Shown here in pieces: positions 17,667 to 27,957 of a DNA stretch of 64,000 bases. The notes beneath the pieces are model-generated. The model saw only the letters and a list, made by a program, of their open reading frames with translations. It was not told where the DNA came from and made no database searches. Position 1 is the stretch's first letter; every line of letters begins with the position of its first letter. Origin of the DNA: Exobacillus caeni (GTDB lineage Bacteria > Bacillota > Bacilli > Bacillales > Guptibacillaceae); contig NZ_SWLG01000018.1 in NCBI RefSeq assembly GCF_005747095.1, positions 1-64,000 on the forward strand, given 5' to 3'. Both the position numbers and the translations under genes were made by a program.

Positions 17667-18479
17667 TTATCCAAGCGGGACAGCTTTCCTCTCTCCCTTA
17701 TTAAATGTCATTAGCTCTTTATAACCAGCTAGTTTTGCAAATTCGACCGCTTTGTCATAATCTGCACCTACATCTCCTGGTACGTGTGCATCAGATGATA
17801 AGACAATTGGAATCTTTTTGTCATAGCACATCTGCAATAAACGAGGATCCGGATACAATTCACCGATCGGTTTCCGCAATCCTGCCGTACTAATTTCCAC
17901 GCATGTCCTGGAATTAGAAAGAGCGGTTGTAGCACGGTCAAATTGTTCCAATAGAAAATCTTCATCCACAGGAATATATTTAAAGATTTTGACCAGATCG
18001 AGATGACCAACAATATCGAATAAATTTGATTCTGCAAGTGTTACAACCTGATCAAAATAGCCCCTATAAATGTCATGCAAATTGCGATTCTCCCATTCAT
18101 GCAAATAATCGGAAAGGTCTATGCCAAAATCGCCTATCCAGTGGACAGAACCAATGACATAATCAAACGGATAGGAATGGATAAAATCGGCCATTTCTTT
18201 ATGTTTACCCGGCGTATAATCCATTTCTATTGCCATCTTCACATCGATCCCATTATCCCATGCCTCATGAAACAGAGCGGTATAGTCATCCATCGCATAG
18301 TATCTTCGTTCATCCACCCATGGATTGCTTAAAATGTTCTTTGTTTCATAGAAATGATAAGCATGTTCTGAAATGCCAAAATGCTCTATGTTTTTTTGGG
18401 CGGCCTGGTCTGTAAATTGTTTCAAATAGTCCAGCGTTAAAGTTCCTTTTTCTAAATGGCTATGGTAGTCAGTTAACAA
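17667..18479 (-). CDS. PHP-domain histidinol-phosphatase family protein (HisJ-like)
   Basis: A 270-aa metal-dependent phosphoesterase. PHP motifs are clear: DYHSHLEKG (residues 4-12), ISEHAYHF, SVHWIGDFGID, IVGHLDLVK, VEISTAG and SSDAHVPGDVG. Length and motifs match HisJ, the histidinol phosphatase of Bacillus, but no his genes adjoin it, so another phosphate ester is possible. The start is TTG 18479, 7 nt behind GGGGAGG. Confidence 0.82.
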   Translation of the reverse strand: MLTDYHSHLEKGTLTLDYLKQFTDQAAQKNIEHFGISEHAYHFYETKNILSNPWVDERRYYAMDDYTALFHEAWDNGIDVKMAIEMDYTPGKHKEMADFIHSYPFDYVIGSVHWIGDFGIDLSDYLHEWENRNLHDIYRGYFDQVVTLAESNLFDIVGHLDLVKIFKYIPVDEDFLLEQFDRATTALSNSRTCVEISTAGLRKPIGELYPDPRLLQMCYDKKIPIVLSSDAHVPGDVGADYDKAVEFAKLAGYKELMTFNKGERKAVPLG

Positions 18480-18552
18480 GTAATGTCCTCCCCTTCTTCC
18501 TATTTCTTATCATTGTACAGGATTAAAGCAAAAATGGAAGGGTAGTTTTTCA

Positions 18553-19479
18553 TTATTCAGTTTTTAGCACAAGTATCTGGGAAGGATAGATAACGGCTGT
18601 TTTTAATTCATTTGCCTCTTTCAATTCTTCCAAAGATAAATGATGCTCTCTTGCAATACTAAAAAGCGTGTCTCCAGCTTGAACTGCGTATGTTTTCTTT
18701 TTCACATTTTTTATCCAGAGCATTTGCCCCGCAGTAATTCGATCCGAACTTAACTTGTTCAAGGCTTTTAACTGGCCCACTGAAATTCCATTCCTGGATG
18801 CAAGACTCCATAGTGTGTCACCGCTTTTCACTGTTACAACACTATCCTCTTTCCTTTGATTTTGAGAGAGTACCTTTGACTGTTCCACATCCACAGCGCC
18901 AGCCCTATCATTTGCTTTTACTGTTTTTTGATCCTCGTTTTCATCTTTAACAGCTTGTCCACTGACCGGCTGGCTTAACTGGCCGTCAGGTGTTATAAAA
19001 GCGAGAGGGTTAATCGCGTTAGACTTACTTGCATTCCATCCTCCATCATGAACTTCAAAATGCAAGTGATTGCCATGGGACCTACCAGTGTTGCCGACAT
19101 ATCCGATAACTTGTCCTTTCTGTATGACATCCCCATCTTTTACTAACCGTTTGTGCATATGGGCATAGATGGTTTCAAATCCAGAGGAATGTGTTATAAA
19201 CACAACATGCCCGTAACTTCCGGAAAGATAAGATTTATGTACCGTGCCATCCTCTGCTGCCTTAATCGGCGTTCCTTTTTCTGCTGCTATATCAATACCG
19301 AAATGGTTACCGCCCCTTGTACCGAAATGATCGGAAATTTCCCCCTCAACCGGCCACTGCCATTGCAATGATTCTGGGTTCTTTTCCTGGGCGAATGTGA
19401 ACTTTCCTCCGATAAATAGCATACTGATAAAAATCATCATCACCATCACTACTAAAAATCGTTTTAAATAGTCGACCAT
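18553..19479 (-). CDS. Secreted M23 peptidase with two LysM domains
   Basis: A 308-aa exported cell-wall protein. The signal peptide or anchor covers residues 1-30. The M23 (lysostaphin-like) domain spans about 40-160 with GNHFGIDIAA (metal-binding His and Asp) and HLHFEVH. After a charged linker come two LysM repeats, beginning VKSGDTLWSLASRNG and VQAGDTLFSIAREHH. It should cut peptide cross-bridges or stem peptides while bound to glycan. It could belong to growth or spore wall remodelling; no sporulation promoter was identified. ATG 19479 follows AGGAGGGTAC. Confidence 0.85.
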   Translation of the reverse strand: MVDYLKRFLVVMVMMIFISMLFIGGKFTFAQEKNPESLQWQWPVEGEISDHFGTRGGNHFGIDIAAEKGTPIKAAEDGTVHKSYLSGSYGHVVFITHSSGFETIYAHMHKRLVKDGDVIQKGQVIGYVGNTGRSHGNHLHFEVHDGGWNASKSNAINPLAFITPDGQLSQPVSGQAVKDENEDQKTVKANDRAGAVDVEQSKVLSQNQRKEDSVVTVKSGDTLWSLASRNGISVGQLKALNKLSSDRITAGQMLWIKNVKKKTYAVQAGDTLFSIAREHHLSLEELKEANELKTAVIYPSQILVLKTE

Positions 19480-19653
19480 TGTACCCTCCTAAAAATTTTA
19501 ATGCATATGATCATCTTTTTCTTATAAGCTGAGCTTTGTTAAGATTCATCGGTGACAGGTTTCAGATAATCGAACACGAATTAGTATATGAAAAAATTTA
19601 AAAATGTTACCTATCAACTTAAATTTATTTCAAAAACTTTAATGCCAACGAAA

Positions 19654-19685
19654 AAAGTCCTTGTTTCATAAGAAACAAGAACTTT
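19654..19685 (-). terminator. Terminator of resDE
   Basis: The AAAGT-c-CTTGTTTC arm and its complement flank an ATAA loop, followed on the minus strand by TTTTTT. It lies just behind the resE stop codon. Confidence 0.8.
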
Positions 19686-19694
19686 CGATCCGAC

Positions 19695-21488
19695 TCACCA
19701 TTTATCTTTGTTTGAATCGGGGATAAAGAAAGAAAATGTCGTACCTTCATTCTTTTTGCTGTGAACTGTAATATATCCTCCGTGTGCTTCCACAATGTTC
19801 CTTGCGATCGCCAGGCCGAGTCCAGTACCAGACCTACCACGTGTACGTGCTTTATCAGCTTTATAAAACCGTTCAAAAACAAATGGCAAATCATCTTCAG
19901 GTATACCTGATCCTGTATCCTGGACATCGATTTGTACTCCGTTTTCCAAAGATTTAACATAAAGCTCTACCTGTCCTCCCTCCGGTGTATGGCGAAGGGC
20001 ATTATCCACCAGGTTAGTCAAGACCTGTTCAATCCGATCAGGATCAAGGTAGATCATCCTTTCCTTTCCGTCAACAGAATGATTCAGCGTTACTTTTCTT
20101 TCTCTGGCTAGACCGGAAAACTTACGGATTATCTTTTCGCTGAATTCAAAGAGATTTACAAGATCATACCTTAATTCAGTATGGCCTGCCTCCATGCGGG
20201 CAAGATCGAGCAATTCGTTAACAAGTCGCCCCATCCTCAATGACTCATCATAAATAATCTTCGCAACTTCCTGCTTTTCTTCTTCGCTTCCTACCACATC
20301 ATCTACAATTGCTTCGCTATATCCCTGAAGCATAGCAATCGGTGTTCTCAGTTCATGTGAGACATTTGCGATGAAGTCTTTTCTAAGCTTATCCAATCGT
20401 CGTTCTTCCGTCATATCACGAAGCACTGCGACTGCTCCACGAATATAAGACTGGTTATATAACGGAGTCATTACAACCACCCAGCTTCTTCCCTGGAACT
20501 CTACTTCAGTCATTTGCTCCTTTTCAAGTGTTACCACAAGCTGAAACAAGTCGTTGATCTCTGAAGGGAGCTCCTTGCCTTCTAGTTCAACCATACCCTG
20601 CTCGTAATACCACGCCTGAACAAACCGTTCAGCAGGCGGATTTGAGGTAAGCATGGTACCTCGTTTATCAAAAGTTATCACGCCATCTGCCATGCTGCTC
20701 AGAATGCTCGCCAATTGCTCCTTCTCCTGGTTTAACGCTGTGATATAATTTTTAAGCTGCCGTCCCATCCGATTGAAAGCAACGGAAAGCTCTCCGATTT
20801 CATCATGGGTGACCATCGGCACTTTTGTATTAAATTTTCCTTTCGCAACCTCCAGTGCCGCTTCCCGCATCTTCCGGAGCGGAGAAGTTATACGCGTCGA
20901 TAAAAAGAACGCGAATATCGTAGTGAGGACAATGCCGATTCCAGCAGAGATATAAATAATTTTCTTTGCTTGATTCGTTGTTTTGTTTACCACTTCTAGA
21001 GATTGATATAGAAAAACAGCTCCATCTTCGCCATTATAGAGCTCCATCGGTACGCCGACAATCAACACCTGATTATGTATTTGTTCACCGTTTTCCAAAA
21101 TAGGAAAGTCACCCTGCTTAACGACCGTCTCCCTTTTGTTAAAAACGTCCTCCAGCACAGCATCTTCCTTCAGACGCTTTGAAGGAATTGGCTTGATTTC
21201 CTCATTTGGAGAATACCAGACATGCTCTTCATCACCTATAATTGCTGCCTTTGCAGGATAAATCTCAATGATCTCCCAGGCGGTTTCGAGAGCCGCCTGC
21301 CTATCTTCGTAATTTTCCATCACACTGGCAATTTTTCCTGCCAGTGTTTCTAGCTGTTCAGCTTCTTTATTCACTAAAAAATCTTCAAAAAATGATAAAA
21401 GAAGTATCGTTAAGATTAACAGCACGACAGCAACCAGCAGGATGATGGTTATCCAAAGCTTCCCAACAACACTTCTCCAGAGCAGCAT
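19695..21488 (-). CDS. resE: Sensor histidine kinase ResE
   Basis: A 597-aa membrane kinase: TM helices at about 9-31 and 166-187 around an extracytoplasmic domain, HAMP (190-245), a PAS-like region (about 255-365), HisKA with [12 protein letters not shown], and HATPase with [23 protein letters not shown] and GLGLAIA. ResE responds to oxygen limitation or nitric oxide and phosphorylates ResD in B. subtilis. The ATG overlaps the resD stop by one base. I recall sigX-rsiX following resE in B. subtilis; they are absent here and the M23 gene follows. Confidence 0.93.
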   Translation of the reverse strand: MLLWRSVVGKLWITIILLVAVVLLILTILLLSFFEDFLVNKEAEQLETLAGKIASVMENYEDRQAALETAWEIIEIYPAKAAIIGDEEHVWYSPNEEIKPIPSKRLKEDAVLEDVFNKRETVVKQGDFPILENGEQIHNQVLIVGVPMELYNGEDGAVFLYQSLEVVNKTTNQAKKIIYISAGIGIVLTTIFAFFLSTRITSPLRKMREAALEVAKGKFNTKVPMVTHDEIGELSVAFNRMGRQLKNYITALNQEKEQLASILSSMADGVITFDKRGTMLTSNPPAERFVQAWYYEQGMVELEGKELPSEINDLFQLVVTLEKEQMTEVEFQGRSWVVVMTPLYNQSYIRGAVAVLRDMTEERRLDKLRKDFIANVSHELRTPIAMLQGYSEAIVDDVVGSEEEKQEVAKIIYDESLRMGRLVNELLDLARMEAGHTELRYDLVNLFEFSEKIIRKFSGLARERKVTLNHSVDGKERMIYLDPDRIEQVLTNLVDNALRHTPEGGQVELYVKSLENGVQIDVQDTGSGIPEDDLPFVFERFYKADKARTRGRSGTGLGLAIARNIVEAHGGYITVHSKKNEGTTFSFFIPDSNKDKW

Positions 21489-22204
21489 TATTCCTTCACA
21501 GCCTCAAACTTATATCCAACACCCCAAACAGTGGATATCATCGCAGCTGCTTCGGGAGAAACGCGGTTCAGCTTTTCCCTTAACCTTTTCACATGGGTAT
21601 CAACCGTTCGCAAATCTCCAAAAAATTCATAGTTCCATACATCTTTTAACAACTCTTCCCTCGAGAACACTTTATCCGGCGCTTTGGCAAGATAATATAG
21701 GAGCTCATATTCTTTCGGGGTTAAGTTTATGATTTCATCATCCGCCAACACCCTGTGTGCATCATGATCAATTGTCAGGTGTGGATAGACAATAACATTT
21801 TTTGTTGTCGTTTCCGTTTGTAAAAACTTTGTTGTTGAAGAACGGCGAAGTAAGGCTTTTACACGCAGGACCACTTCGCGGGGGCTAAACGGTTTAGTGA
21901 TATAATCATCAGTTCCAACTTCAAACCCCTGTACGCGGTTTGCTTCTTCCCCTTTAGCCGTCAACATAATGATAGGAGTAGCTTTTTTCTCCCTTAATTT
22001 TTCACAAACTTCAATACCGTCCATTTCAGGAAGCATTAGATCAAGAAGAATAAGATCAAAGTCTTCTTCCATTCCTTTTTCCAGGGCTATCTCTCCGTTT
22101 TCAGCTTCAGTAATTTCATAGTTCTCTCTTTCAAGATACATCCGCAATAACTTACGGATTCTTTCTTCATCATCTACCACAAGGATTTTTGCTTCATTTT
22201 CCAT
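21488..22204 (-). CDS. resD: Response regulator ResD
   Basis: A 238-aa OmpR-family regulator. The receiver domain (1-120) shows VVDDEERIR, phospho-acceptor Asp in [21 protein letters not shown] and [11 protein letters not shown]. The C-terminal winged helix contains [14 protein letters not shown] and [12 protein letters not shown]. It activates aerobic and anaerobic respiration genes in B. subtilis. It starts at ATG 22204 behind AGGAGGG and is separated from resC by 189 bp containing a terminator and a weak cre-like site, so resDE likely has its own promoter. Confidence 0.94.
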   Translation of the reverse strand: MENEAKILVVDDEERIRKLLRMYLERENYEITEAENGEIALEKGMEEDFDLILLDLMLPEMDGIEVCEKLREKKATPIIMLTAKGEEANRVQGFEVGTDDYITKPFSPREVVLRVKALLRRSSTTKFLQTETTTKNVIVYPHLTIDHDAHRVLADDEIINLTPKEYELLYYLAKAPDKVFSREELLKDVWNYEFFGDLRTVDTHVKRLREKLNRVSPEAAAMISTVWGVGYKFEAVKE

Positions 22205-22303
22205 GAGGGAACCCTCCTAACTCCTTATATTCTTACATTTTATCATTTTTTAAGCAAAATTCTACTAAAGGATGTTATGGATGCGTCTATTTCAACAATA
22301 ATA

Positions 22304-22317
22304 TGTAAGCGTTTTAC
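22304..22317. promoter_or_regulatory. Weak cre-like site upstream of resD
   Basis: On the minus strand GTAAAACGCTTACA agrees with 12 of 14 positions of the CcpA consensus. It lies about 100 bp before the resD start. The match alone is weak evidence. Confidence 0.3.
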
Positions 22318-22349
22318 TTTTCTCCTGTCAGCTACTGAAAGATAAACTA

Positions 22350-22384
22350 AAGGAGCTGACACTTTATTTTTGAGTCAGCTCCTT
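22350..22384 (-). terminator. Terminator between resC and resD
   Basis: A perfect 11-bp stem AAGGAGCTGAC/GTCAGCTCCTT with a 13-nt loop lies behind the resC stop. The T-run is short, so some read-through is likely. Confidence 0.65.
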
Positions 22385-22393
22385 AATGACGGT

Positions 22394-23593
22394 TTATGCG
22401 TAAGAGTGCAATCCTGAAATAACAAGATTTACAACTACCAGGTTCAGCATAATAATCACGAATCCGATTACAGCTAACCATGCTGATTTTTTACCGTGCC
22501 AGCCTCTTGATAGGCGTAAGTGCAAATATGCTGCATAAAACAGCCAGGTAATAAGGGCCCACACTTCTTTTGGATCCCAGCCCCAGAATCTAGTCCATGC
22601 TGCCTGTGCCCAGATCATGGCAAAAATTAGGGCTCCCAGCGTAAAGACAGGAAATCCGATTGCTACAGAGCGGTAACCGATTTCGTCTACGAGATCGGAA
22701 TTCACATTTTTCACCATCGGCTGGAAAAACGCACCGATCCGCTTTCGTAAAATTAATCTAACCAGGCCATAAAGGACAAGGCCTCCAAGCGCTGACCAGA
22801 TCAAGGTGTTGAGCTTACGTGCTGCATTTTCCCCTCTCATCCAGGACGGTGCATCAAACAAAGGACCAAATTCGCTGCCGGAAACATATTCGCCTCCATC
22901 TGGTCCCACAATCGCAGGCAGTGTATATGTTACTGTTAACTCCTGGCCATTTGGATCCGAGAACTGGTATGTCGATTCAAATCCAGCTGCCTTGAAGCTC
23001 ATCGAGATAATTACGAATGCAATCGTTGCAAGGATTACGTACATCACGAACTCAAGCCAAAAAGTATTTTTGCTTGATGTAGATTGATTCACCTCTTTCA
23101 GAAGGTAAATTAACCCTGCTGCAAAGCTGATCGCAAGAATCCCTTCACCGAGGGCAGCGGTTGTAACATGGATTTTTAACCAGTTACTTTGAAGTGCCGG
23201 TATCAGCGGTTCGATTTCTGATGGGAACACACTGGCATAGGCGATAACTAGCATTGCCACCGGCATCGCCACGACACCAAGAATGTTCGTTTTATAGATA
23301 AGGTAAATAATTAAAAATGCAAAAACCATCATCATACCAAAGAACGTAGTAAACTCAAACATGTTGCTGACAGGAACATGTCCGGCTGCATTCCATCTTG
23401 TGAAGAAATAACCTAACTGAAATAAAAATCCAATAAGAGAAAGACCGAATCCAATTCTCCCCCAGCGTTTTTCGTGGGTTTCTTCATCTCGCTTCCGCCA
23501 CTTTTTCCCTAACACGGAAATAGCAAAAACGATAGTGCCGGCAAAATAAATAAAAAATGCAATATATAAAAGATTACTGCTTAATTGGGCCAT
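22394..23593 (-). CDS. resC: Cytochrome c biogenesis protein ResC (CcsA/CcsB family)
   Basis: A 399-aa polytopic membrane protein. The heme-handling tryptophan-rich motif [20 protein letters not shown] is near residue 345 and the conserved membrane His residues are present ([12 protein letters not shown]). With ResB it forms the System II heme exporter and ligase that attaches heme to c-type cytochromes outside the membrane. It lies 20 bp behind resB in a resA-resB-resC operon. Confidence 0.92.
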   Translation of the reverse strand: MAQLSSNLLYIAFFIYFAGTIVFAISVLGKKWRKRDEETHEKRWGRIGFGLSLIGFLFQLGYFFTRWNAAGHVPVSNMFEFTTFFGMMMVFAFLIIYLIYKTNILGVVAMPVAMLVIAYASVFPSEIEPLIPALQSNWLKIHVTTAALGEGILAISFAAGLIYLLKEVNQSTSSKNTFWLEFVMYVILATIAFVIISMSFKAAGFESTYQFSDPNGQELTVTYTLPAIVGPDGGEYVSGSEFGPLFDAPSWMRGENAARKLNTLIWSALGGLVLYGLVRLILRKRIGAFFQPMVKNVNSDLVDEIGYRSVAIGFPVFTLGALIFAMIWAQAAWTRFWGWDPKEVWALITWLFYAAYLHLRLSRGWHGKKSAWLAVIGFVIIMLNLVVVNLVISGLHSYA

Positions 23594-23613
23594 CTCTGAC
23601 TCCCCCTTTCCTG

Positions 23614-25242
23614 TTACGATTTCTTTTCATCCTCATCTGCTTGATCTTCCGGCATGTTTAACCCTGAAGCTTCTGTTATCGTTTGAAGTTCTCTCTTCAA
23701 ACCATGCCAGTTTTTGTTAGCGTGGCCAGCCATCCAGATTTCATTATCCATTCTTCTGATCCAGATTCTCCGATGGTTCCAATACATGCCCATCACGACA
23801 CCAATCATAAAGATCGCTCCGCCGAAGGCAAGAATCCAGAGCGTATTGTCCTTTTTAACGACAAGTCCTGATACGTCTTTCGTCTCAACATTCTGGAAGG
23901 ACATTTTGTATTCGTTCTCTCCAAGTGGTTCAAGGTTCTGGCGGATCGCAACAAAAGCTACCTCACCATCAGGATGTTCTGGAGAAAACATCTTGAAAAT
24001 AAACGCTGGATTGTTTGGGATTTTAGACTTTGTTGTTGGTTCATCTTTATCATTAAATTCAAAATCCGGGAAATAGTTCATCACTTCAACCCGATAGCCA
24101 TCTTTTAGTTCATAGACTTCTTTAGGGTTATAAAGATCTACTGTCATTTCACCAAAAGTTTTGCCTGAATCTTTATTTTCTAACTTAAAAGTCATTGCCT
24201 GGAGTTCATTCAGTTTATAATCTACTTGATATACGCCAAGACCATCGATTTTAAGGGGTTTATTTACCTGGATAGGATATTTCTTTACCTTCTCAAGTTC
24301 AGGATCCTGGCCTGCAACCCTCTCTCCTTTTTGCTTATAGAGAACTGCATCGGTTTGATAGTTCTTAGGAATTACTTTGTTTACTCGCTCCATCGCTTCT
24401 TTAAATTGCTCATCATTCTCGTCATACATCTCGAGGATAAAATCTTCGTTTTTCAAGTAGTAACTGCCCTCTGTGCCGGGAATCGCTTCTGTTTGCCCTT
24501 CCCTTAGCCACATGACTTCATCAAGGTACATTCCAGGGAAAAATCGAAGCATTCCACCGATCAAAAATATAATTAGGCCGACATGGTTAACATAAGGACC
24601 CCATCGAGAGAATCTATTTTTCTCTGCCAATAGGTTCCCATCTTCCTCACGGACATTATATCCTTTCTTTTTAATCGCTTCCTTCGCCTTATCGATTGCT
24701 TTATCTTCGTTAACTCCGGAAGTTACTCCAAAGATCCGCTGCCTCTTCATAAAACTTTCATGCCTTGTCACCCGTTGTTTCTTCAACGAGCGGTACAGCG
24801 GCACGAATCGGTCCAGGCTTGCGATGATTAGAGAAAGCCCGAGTGCTGCGATTAAGAGCATAAACCACCATGAACCGTATAAGTTATGGAAACCAAGCTG
24901 ATAATAAAGCTGGCCAAGAAAACCATATTGTTCCTTATAATACTCAGTCGGGTCAGCCTGTGGTGGAATATACATTTCCTGCGGAAAAATAGTTCCTATT
25001 GCAGAAGCAACCAACAGCAGGATGATGATCCATATCCCTACTTTTACGGAAGAAAAGAAGTTCCAGACCTTGTCGATAGGCGTTTTTTTGTAAGTTTGAG
25101 AGCGACGGGCACTTCCCTCGTATCTCATGTTCAATAGTTTTTTTGAATCATCCTCATGAAGCGGCTTACCGCATGATTCACAGATTTGTGTGCCATATGG
25201 ATTAACATGGCCGCATTCACAGGATATCTGCTTTTTATCCAT
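23614..25242 (-). CDS. resB: Cytochrome c biogenesis protein ResB
   Basis: A 542-aa partner of ResC in System II cytochrome c maturation. An N-terminal zinc-ribbon (CECG...CESCG, residues 8-23) is followed by transmembrane helices near 70, 130 and 215, a large extracytoplasmic domain (240-450) and a last helix near 460. [28 protein letters not shown] and [20 protein letters not shown] are typical. It lies 12 bp after resA. Confidence 0.93.
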   Translation of the reverse strand: MDKKQISCECGHVNPYGTQICESCGKPLHEDDSKKLLNMRYEGSARRSQTYKKTPIDKVWNFFSSVKVGIWIIILLLVASAIGTIFPQEMYIPPQADPTEYYKEQYGFLGQLYYQLGFHNLYGSWWFMLLIAALGLSLIIASLDRFVPLYRSLKKQRVTRHESFMKRQRIFGVTSGVNEDKAIDKAKEAIKKKGYNVREEDGNLLAEKNRFSRWGPYVNHVGLIIFLIGGMLRFFPGMYLDEVMWLREGQTEAIPGTEGSYYLKNEDFILEMYDENDEQFKEAMERVNKVIPKNYQTDAVLYKQKGERVAGQDPELEKVKKYPIQVNKPLKIDGLGVYQVDYKLNELQAMTFKLENKDSGKTFGEMTVDLYNPKEVYELKDGYRVEVMNYFPDFEFNDKDEPTTKSKIPNNPAFIFKMFSPEHPDGEVAFVAIRQNLEPLGENEYKMSFQNVETKDVSGLVVKKDNTLWILAFGGAIFMIGVVMGMYWNHRRIWIRRMDNEIWMAGHANKNWHGLKRELQTITEASGLNMPEDQADEDEKKS

Positions 25243-25254
25243 CAGACCACCTCA

Positions 25255-25782
25255 TTACGGTTTAATAAGCTCCATATAGTTTTCGATTTTTTCTTCCGAA
25301 AGACTGCCCTCTACAATTTTCTTAACCACTTCCCCATCCTTGTTGATCAAGAAAGTAGCAGGAATCAGGCCTACCCCATAATGGTTGGTCACATCGTTTC
25401 CTTTATCCAATAGTATTGGGAAGGACAAGTTATACCGGTCAACAAAAGTTTTTGCGGTAAGCCTCGGTTCGGTAACGTTAACCGCCAGGATCTCTATACC
25501 CTGGTCTTTGTACTTCTGATATACCTTGTCCATCGCTGGCATTTCTTCTTTACATGGTTCACAGTATGTAGCCCAGAAGTTCAAAAATACACCCTGTCCC
25601 CGGTAATCCTCAAGTTCTACTTCATTTCCTTTTAAATCGGTCAATATAAAATTCGGGGCCGTGTCTCCTTCTTCTATCACACCGCTATCTGAAGCAAAGA
25701 AGTTAGCATAAAACGTATAGCCTACTGCTATCACAACGACTGCTAATATTACGGTCCTAATAACCAGGCGATTTTTCTTCAT
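25255..25782 (-). CDS. resA: Thiol-disulfide oxidoreductase ResA
   Basis: A 175-aa membrane-anchored thioredoxin-fold protein with one N-terminal helix (residues 8-28) and an external domain carrying the CEPC active site in FLNFWATYCEPCKEEMPAM. It reduces the heme-binding CxxCH cysteines of apocytochrome c. ATG 25782 fits the family start (MKKNRLVIRT) with GGAGAG upstream. It is the first gene of the resABC operon. Confidence 0.93.
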   Translation of the reverse strand: MKKNRLVIRTVILAVVVIAVGYTFYANFFASDSGVIEEGDTAPNFILTDLKGNEVELEDYRGQGVFLNFWATYCEPCKEEMPAMDKVYQKYKDQGIEILAVNVTEPRLTAKTFVDRYNLSFPILLDKGNDVTNHYGVGLIPATFLINKDGEVVKKIVEGSLSEEKIENYMELIKP

Positions 25783-25863
25783 AAAATCTCTCCAATCAGA
25801 AAAAAACATGCTACTCTCACTATAACTGTTTCCTTTGCCGATTCATGTCGCTTTTTTTGACTT

Positions 25864-26583
25864 TTATGTGACAGCTTTATTACGCAAATGCTTCACTTCA
25901 ATCGGTTTAAGTTCTCGAAATTCCCCGGGGTTCAACCCTTGTAAATCGAGAAAGCCATAGCGCTCCCTTTTTAGCTTCATTACAGGATGTCCAACTGCGT
26001 CAAACATCCTTCTGACCTGCCTGTTCTTCCCTTCATGAATCGTTAGTTCAACGATAGCCCTTTTCTTTTTCTTATCTATAGAAAGGATCCTCGCTTTAGC
26101 TTTAGATGTTTTCCCATCATCAAGCTGCACGCCCTTTTGAAGCTTTATAATCGTTTCTTTTGTTGGTATCCCTTCTATTTTCGCGACATATACTTTTTCA
26201 ACATGATAGCGAGGATGCATCAACAGGTTTGCAAAATCGCCGTCATTCGTTAAGATCAATATTCCGGATGTATCGTAATCTAAGCGTCCTACCGGGAAAA
26301 CCCGCTGTTCGATCTCCCCAAAATAATCAATGACTGTCTTTCTCCCTTTATCATCCTTTACGGAAGAAATAACCCCGGTTGGTTTATAAAACAAAAAATA
26401 AACCGGTTCTTCACGCTCAACCGGAATGCCGTTTACTTCAATTTTTTGGTTTGGTGAGACCTTTGTTCCGAGTTCGGTCACAACTTTACCATTTACTTTT
26501 ACTTTACCCTCTTTGATTAGTTGCTCTGCTTTCCTTCTTGATGTAACTCCTGCTTGCGCGATTACTTTTTGTAGTCGTTCCAT
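25864..26583 (-). CDS. rluB: 23S rRNA pseudouridine synthase RluB
   Basis: A 239-aa RsuA/RluB-family enzyme. The S4 RNA-binding domain (residues 1-60, RLQKVIAQAGVTSRRKAEQL) precedes the catalytic domain with PVGRLDYDTSGILILTNDG, whose Asp is the catalytic residue, and the closing KNRQVRRMFDAVGHPV. In B. subtilis RluB modifies U2633 of 23S rRNA. It stands between spmB and resA with its own leader of 255 bp. Confidence 0.92.
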   Translation of the reverse strand: MERLQKVIAQAGVTSRRKAEQLIKEGKVKVNGKVVTELGTKVSPNQKIEVNGIPVEREEPVYFLFYKPTGVISSVKDDKGRKTVIDYFGEIEQRVFPVGRLDYDTSGILILTNDGDFANLLMHPRYHVEKVYVAKIEGIPTKETIIKLQKGVQLDDGKTSKAKARILSIDKKKKRAIVELTIHEGKNRQVRRMFDAVGHPVMKLKRERYGFLDLQGLNPGEFRELKPIEVKHLRNKAVT

Positions 26584-26799
26584 GGTTTTTCACCTCATTC
26601 TCCATCATACTCTTGTCAACCAAAAACCTCAAGCCAAGGTTTTTGCTTTTTACTACACGCATTACCATTATGTACAATATCACAATGGCTAAAACCAGAA
26701 AACCATAAGCTCCTTTATAAAGAGAATTTGGATGAAAAAGAAAGGCATGGCAAGTATTTTGGTCGGAGAATCCTTTTGTATAGATCTGTACAGCATAAA

Positions 26800-26818
26800 G
26801 ACCGGTCTGCAACCGGCC
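26800..26818 (-). terminator. Terminator of dacB-spmA-spmB
   Basis: The minus strand stem GGCCGGT/ACCGGTC with a TGCAG loop is followed by TTTATG. A second hairpin (26622-26644, AAAAACCT/AGGTTTTT) lies closer to rluB. Confidence 0.65.
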
Positions 26819-26838
26819 TCATGTTATTATCCAATTAT

Positions 26839-27369
26839 TCAGCTTCCAAAAACAAGCGTTACAAAAAAAATAGCCGCTCCAATGCCGACGAGGTCTGCCA
26901 GCAGTCCGATTTTCATTGCATTTCCCATTTTTCGTATTCCGACCGCTCCAAAATAAACGGTAAGAATATAAAAGGTTGTATCTGTGCTGCCCTGCATCGT
27001 AGAAGCAAGACGCCCGATAAAAGAATCCGGGCCGTATGTCTTGATCAGATCTGTTGTAACTGCAAGTGCCCCCGTTCCTGATATCGGCCTGATTAACGCA
27101 AGGGGAAGAATCTCCGATGGAACACCAATAATCTGCAAAGGTTCCTTTAATAATGTGATCAAAAAATCCATTGCACCTGATGCCCTAAATACTGAAATGG
27201 CAACGAGCATTCCGACCAGGTAAGGAATAATCGCAACCGCAGTATTAAACCCTTCCTTTCCACCATCTACAAATGCTTCATATGTCGGCACTCTTTTATA
27301 TGTGCCATAAACAAGAATCCCCCCGATCAATAGAGGTATCAGCCATATCGATACGCCAGTAAAACTCAT
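26839..27369 (-). CDS. spmB: Spore maturation protein B
   Basis: A 176-aa membrane protein of the SpmA/SpmB pair, needed in B. subtilis for full spore core dehydration and heat resistance. It has several hydrophobic helices and the conserved GGKEGFNTAVAIIPYLVGML, RPISGTGALAV and STDTTFYILTVYFGAVG segments of the nucleoside-transporter-like gate fold. It lies 15 bp behind spmA. Confidence 0.92.
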   Translation of the reverse strand: MSFTGVSIWLIPLLIGGILVYGTYKRVPTYEAFVDGGKEGFNTAVAIIPYLVGMLVAISVFRASGAMDFLITLLKEPLQIIGVPSEILPLALIRPISGTGALAVTTDLIKTYGPDSFIGRLASTMQGSTDTTFYILTVYFGAVGIRKMGNAMKIGLLADLVGIGAAIFFVTLVFGS

Positions 27370-27384
27370 TTCTCCCCCTCCGTT

Positions 27385-27957
27385 TTAACGCCGGTTAAAG
27401 TACCGGTCAATTAGCAATGCTGCAATGGTACCGCAGGCTGTTGCAGCAATTGTTGTTCCAACTATTTCAGTTGGTGAAACAGAACCATATTTCATTCTGA
27501 TCGCGATTACCGTGGTAGGAATTAGCGTTAAGCTTGAAGTATTTATCGCAAGCAGTGTTACCATAGAGCGAGAAGCACTGTCTTTCATGCCGTTTAACTT
27601 CTTTAGTTCTTGCATTGCTTTAATCCCCATCGGTGTTGCTGCATTACCGAGTCCAAACACATTCGCTATCATATTAGAAAGGATATAACCCATTGCAGGA
27701 TGGTCAGCCGGAACTTCCGGAAATATTTTTTTCACGACAGGTTTAAACAGCTTTGCCAGCTTATCAAGGATACCCGCTTCCTGGGCAATACGCATTAACC
27801 CTAACCAGAATACAAGGACGCTTATCAATCCAAGGCTTACGGTTACCCCTTCCTCTGCTCCCTGAAAAATCGCTTTGTTAACCTCTTCCATCGTTCCGTT
27901 GGCCATTGCATAAAAAAGGCCGATTAAAAAGATGGAAACCCATATTAAATTAACCAT
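27385..27957 (-). CDS. spmA: Spore maturation protein A
   Basis: A 190-aa integral membrane partner of SpmB. Conserved stretches include NKAIFQGAEEGVTVSLGLI, NMIANVFGLGNAATPMGI and AINTSSLTLIPTTVIAIR. The correct start is ATG 27957, which overlaps the dacB stop as ATGGTTAA; a longer frame reaching 28062 lies inside dacB. The overlap points to coupled translation with dacB. Confidence 0.92.
   Translation of the reverse strand: MVNLIWVSIFLIGLFYAMANGTMEEVNKAIFQGAEEGVTVSLGLISVLVFWLGLMRIAQEAGILDKLAKLFKPVVKKIFPEVPADHPAMGYILSNMIANVFGLGNAATPMGIKAMQELKKLNGMKDSASRSMVTLLAINTSSLTLIPTTVIAIRMKYGSVSPTEIVGTTIAATACGTIAALLIDRYFNRR

Noticed and set aside
22304-22317. Strong claim of CcpA control of resDE
   Set aside because: Only 12 of 14 positions match; retained as a low-confidence site, not as a finding.
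26504-26812. A 102-aa frame with one hydrophobic stretch between spmB and rluB
   Set aside because: It starts inside the spmB terminator and ends inside rluB in another frame. The AAAGGAG near its middle leads only to a five-codon frame.
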